A stretch of 64,000 nt of DNA, from assembly GCA_033065855.1 (NCBI GenBank), contig JAVXUO010002017.1, forward strand, positions 124,001 to 188,000, read 5' to 3'. This document shows positions 62,122-64,000 of this stretch, piece by piece. Position 1 is the stretch's first letter. Every line of letters begins with the position of its first letter. The notes below the pieces were generated by a model. That model did no database searches. It saw only the letters and a program-made list of their open reading frames with translations, and was not told the origin of the DNA. The translations under genes and the position numbers were made by a program. The stretch is from Escallonia rubra. Its lineage: Eukaryota; Streptophyta; Magnoliopsida; Escalloniales; Escalloniaceae.

Positions 62122-64000
62122 TAATTAAAAATGCAGGATGAAAATATTTGAAGTACTCCTGGTCATGAGACCCGAAGGGTAGTAGATATTGTTCTTAGAG
62201 AAAAAGAAGAGAAAGATAAACTACGATGTAACTTAGAAAAAACAAATCAAGATTTAAGACCCAAATAGAGTTCCAAAATTTTCATTCCTACTGCAATTTC
62301 GCTTTGGGCATGAACCTCTTCGATGATTGTTCGTTGCCCAAACGTGAGTACGTTAATAGAGTTCACATGAACATGGGAACATCAACAAATGGGCAATACA
62401 AATAATAAAAGAGAAGTGATCTTGTCACAGGGATCGTGTACCCACGACCACCACGACATTGTGCTTGCGGTTGACTATGTTAAGCAGGCACAACTAACGT
62501 ATCAAAGTTGTCCGCCTACTCCAACAGAGACATGATAATAATTCCACTTCATAGCCGAACCAATTCATTCAATTGTGTTTCGTACGAGTATTTCTGGTGG
62601 GACAATATTAGGATTCCTTGTACAACGATATGGCGATAATCGCTTAAATATATGTAGTGATCGATATTTTTATGAACACCTTTAGCGATAATTTTCAGCT
62701 GCATTTTTTAACGTCACTTACTAAAAGACAAAAAATATATAGTAGCTATTGATAGTCGCTATATATGTGGTTGTAGCTATCTTTCTACGACCCGAATAAA
62801 AGCCATTTTTTTCTTTCTGGTTTGGAGTGAGTTAGTGACCATCACTTTCTACTCGAGAATTGCATTTGGATGCTAATTTCTTTTCTTAATAGTTTGGGAA
62901 CATCTTTCTCACAACCTCCATTCTTAACCTCAAATACTTGTACACATTATGATTTGTCACAAAAAAATGTTTTAGTGGCGAAATATTGACTTTTTAGCCG
63001 GAAAGCTTGATGTGGACATTCATCAGTGGTGTGGAAAATTTCCCACATGACATGGTTAGTAGATTGTTTTGCCTAAATACCAGCCGATATTCATAATCAA
63101 GAAACTACATCAAATCTTGTAAACATGAAGAAAAGTTGGTCCCTTTGAGGTGTTAGAGAATTGATCGTAGAATTGAATGCTTGCAATCGTGGTTATATTG
63201 CGACTAATTCACCTCTAAAGTTGGATGGTAATTGTAATACCCCGCACCATGAACTTGGTGATGGTCAATATTAGTGGCCTGAATTAAAATTTTAGCGACC
63301 ATTAGTGGCTTGACTTAAAGTTGTGGCGACCATTACATATGGGGTGAAAATTCTACGCTTTTGGTAACGAGCATCTATTACTTTTAAATCTTGGCATATT
63401 AATCGGCTCTTCTCTTCATTCACTCAGTCAACTCTTCTCTATGGGTAGGTGGCGAATCATGTAGAATAGAAATTTGGTTTAGTCTTATGGTTAGTTTGTT
63501 AATATCGGAGGCAAATGTTAGCGGTGATTCTCTGTTTGAGAATTTAAGTTCTTGATTATTCCACAGTTTTGGACAACCAGATACATTTATCTTGGAAATT
63601 TGCATAAGTATTATGGGGTGTGTGTAGCTTAATGCTTTTGTTCAGGTCTTGAGCTTCAATTTTCTAGCTATGAAGTTAAGAATCTGAGCTTGATAACTAC
63701 TTGAAGAGGAGGTTTCTTTTGATTACCAGAAAAGTCATGGAAATTTATTCTCTAGTTCTTTTTAGTACTGAGATGACACTATGGTGGTATATGTTCTTTA
63801 CTTCTCCTGTAATTTTTAACTGAAACCAGTTTATAGACTACTGTTACACACAATTTAAGCATTTTAACCTTGACAAACCAATTCAGGAAGCATAGTCCTG
63901 CAACTAATGCATGCATTTTACCAATAAGCTGGACACGCATCACACTCACGCACACACACTTTCAGGCTACACATTCACTCAAGCATTTTTGACAGACTAA
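62122..64000. other. Gene-free tail of the window, TE-derived motifs
   Basis: No gene was recognised. Motifs gcgataatcgc, tttagcgataat and tagtcgctatata at 62625-62755 and tttagcgaccattagtggc at about 63290-63310 resemble subterminal repeats of a DNA transposon. A lone tgtaataccccg occurs at 63233. Confidence 0.4.

Noticed and set aside
63233-64000. Possible LTR starting TGTAATACCCCG at 63233
   Set aside because: Only the first 12 bases agree with the 15699 element; the sequence then differs and the window ends before a partner or end could be seen.
1-64000. tRNA, rRNA, snoRNA, CRISPR or bacterial-type operon
   Set aside because: No cloverleaf, box C/D pair, spaced repeat array or operon layout was found by eye. 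The DNA is plant nuclear. A tRNAscan or snoRNA search could still find small RNAs I missed.

Overview
This is nuclear DNA from a flowering plant, almost certainly a eudicot. The host genes are split by many short GT-AG introns and match plant-specific or plant-typical families. The spaces between them are AT-rich and full of plant transposon relics: L1 LINEs, Ty3/gypsy and TRIM remnants, Tourist- and hAT-like MITEs, Helitron ends. I cannot name the species from sequence alone. There is no bacterial operon, CRISPR array, rRNA or tRNA gene that I can support.

Four host genes could be rebuilt exon by exon, each closing into one reading frame. (1) A fimbrin (actin bundler), + strand, 14 coding exons, 3289-10657, 638 aa; its usual acidic/serine-rich tail lies just beyond an in-frame TAA. 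(2) An ankyrin + double BTB/POZ protein, - strand, 5 exons, 30672-26017, 571 aa. (3) An EDM2-like PHD-finger/methyltransferase-fold chromatin protein, + strand, 17 coding exons, 32995-48405, 941 aa, with introns up to 3.9 kb that hold a complete TRIM and a probable Helitron. (4) A TBC-domain Rab GTPase-activating protein, - strand, 7 exons, 56457-51413, 393 aa. Genes 1/2 and 3/4 are convergent. Genes 2/3 are divergent and share an upstream region of about 1.3 kb that holds a MITE.

Layout: 1-530, 272-bp tandem repeat; about 560-2530, Ty3/gypsy remnant on the - strand; 3.1-10.8 kb, fimbrin; 11.1-12.1 kb, two abutting MITEs; 12.5-14.5 kb, 5'-truncated L1 (-); 14.5-25.86 kb, a near full-length but decayed L1 (+) split by a 4.4-kb LTR-type element (itself carrying a Tourist MITE) and by a 495-bp TRIM; 26-30.7 kb, ankyrin/BTB; 31.4-31.7 kb, a second copy of the first MITE in opposite orientation; 32-48.4 kb, EDM2-like; 49.1-50.4 kb, GGCC-ended hAT-like element; 50.4-50.83 kb, fold-back with a duplicated flank; 51.4-56.5 kb, TBC; 57-64 kb, gene-free repeat-rich DNA with a Helitron 3' end.

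The most interesting observations are these. The fimbrin tail is cut off but its reading frame is preserved. Fimbrin intron 1 is built from repeats that carry copies of its own 3' splice site. A gene of the family that controls TE-containing introns is itself loaded with intronic TEs. Two GC-AG introns lie in adjacent genes. The fold-back loop contains a second copy of its own flank. I saw no evidence of an undescribed multi-gene system. The four genes look like ordinary, unrelated neighbours.
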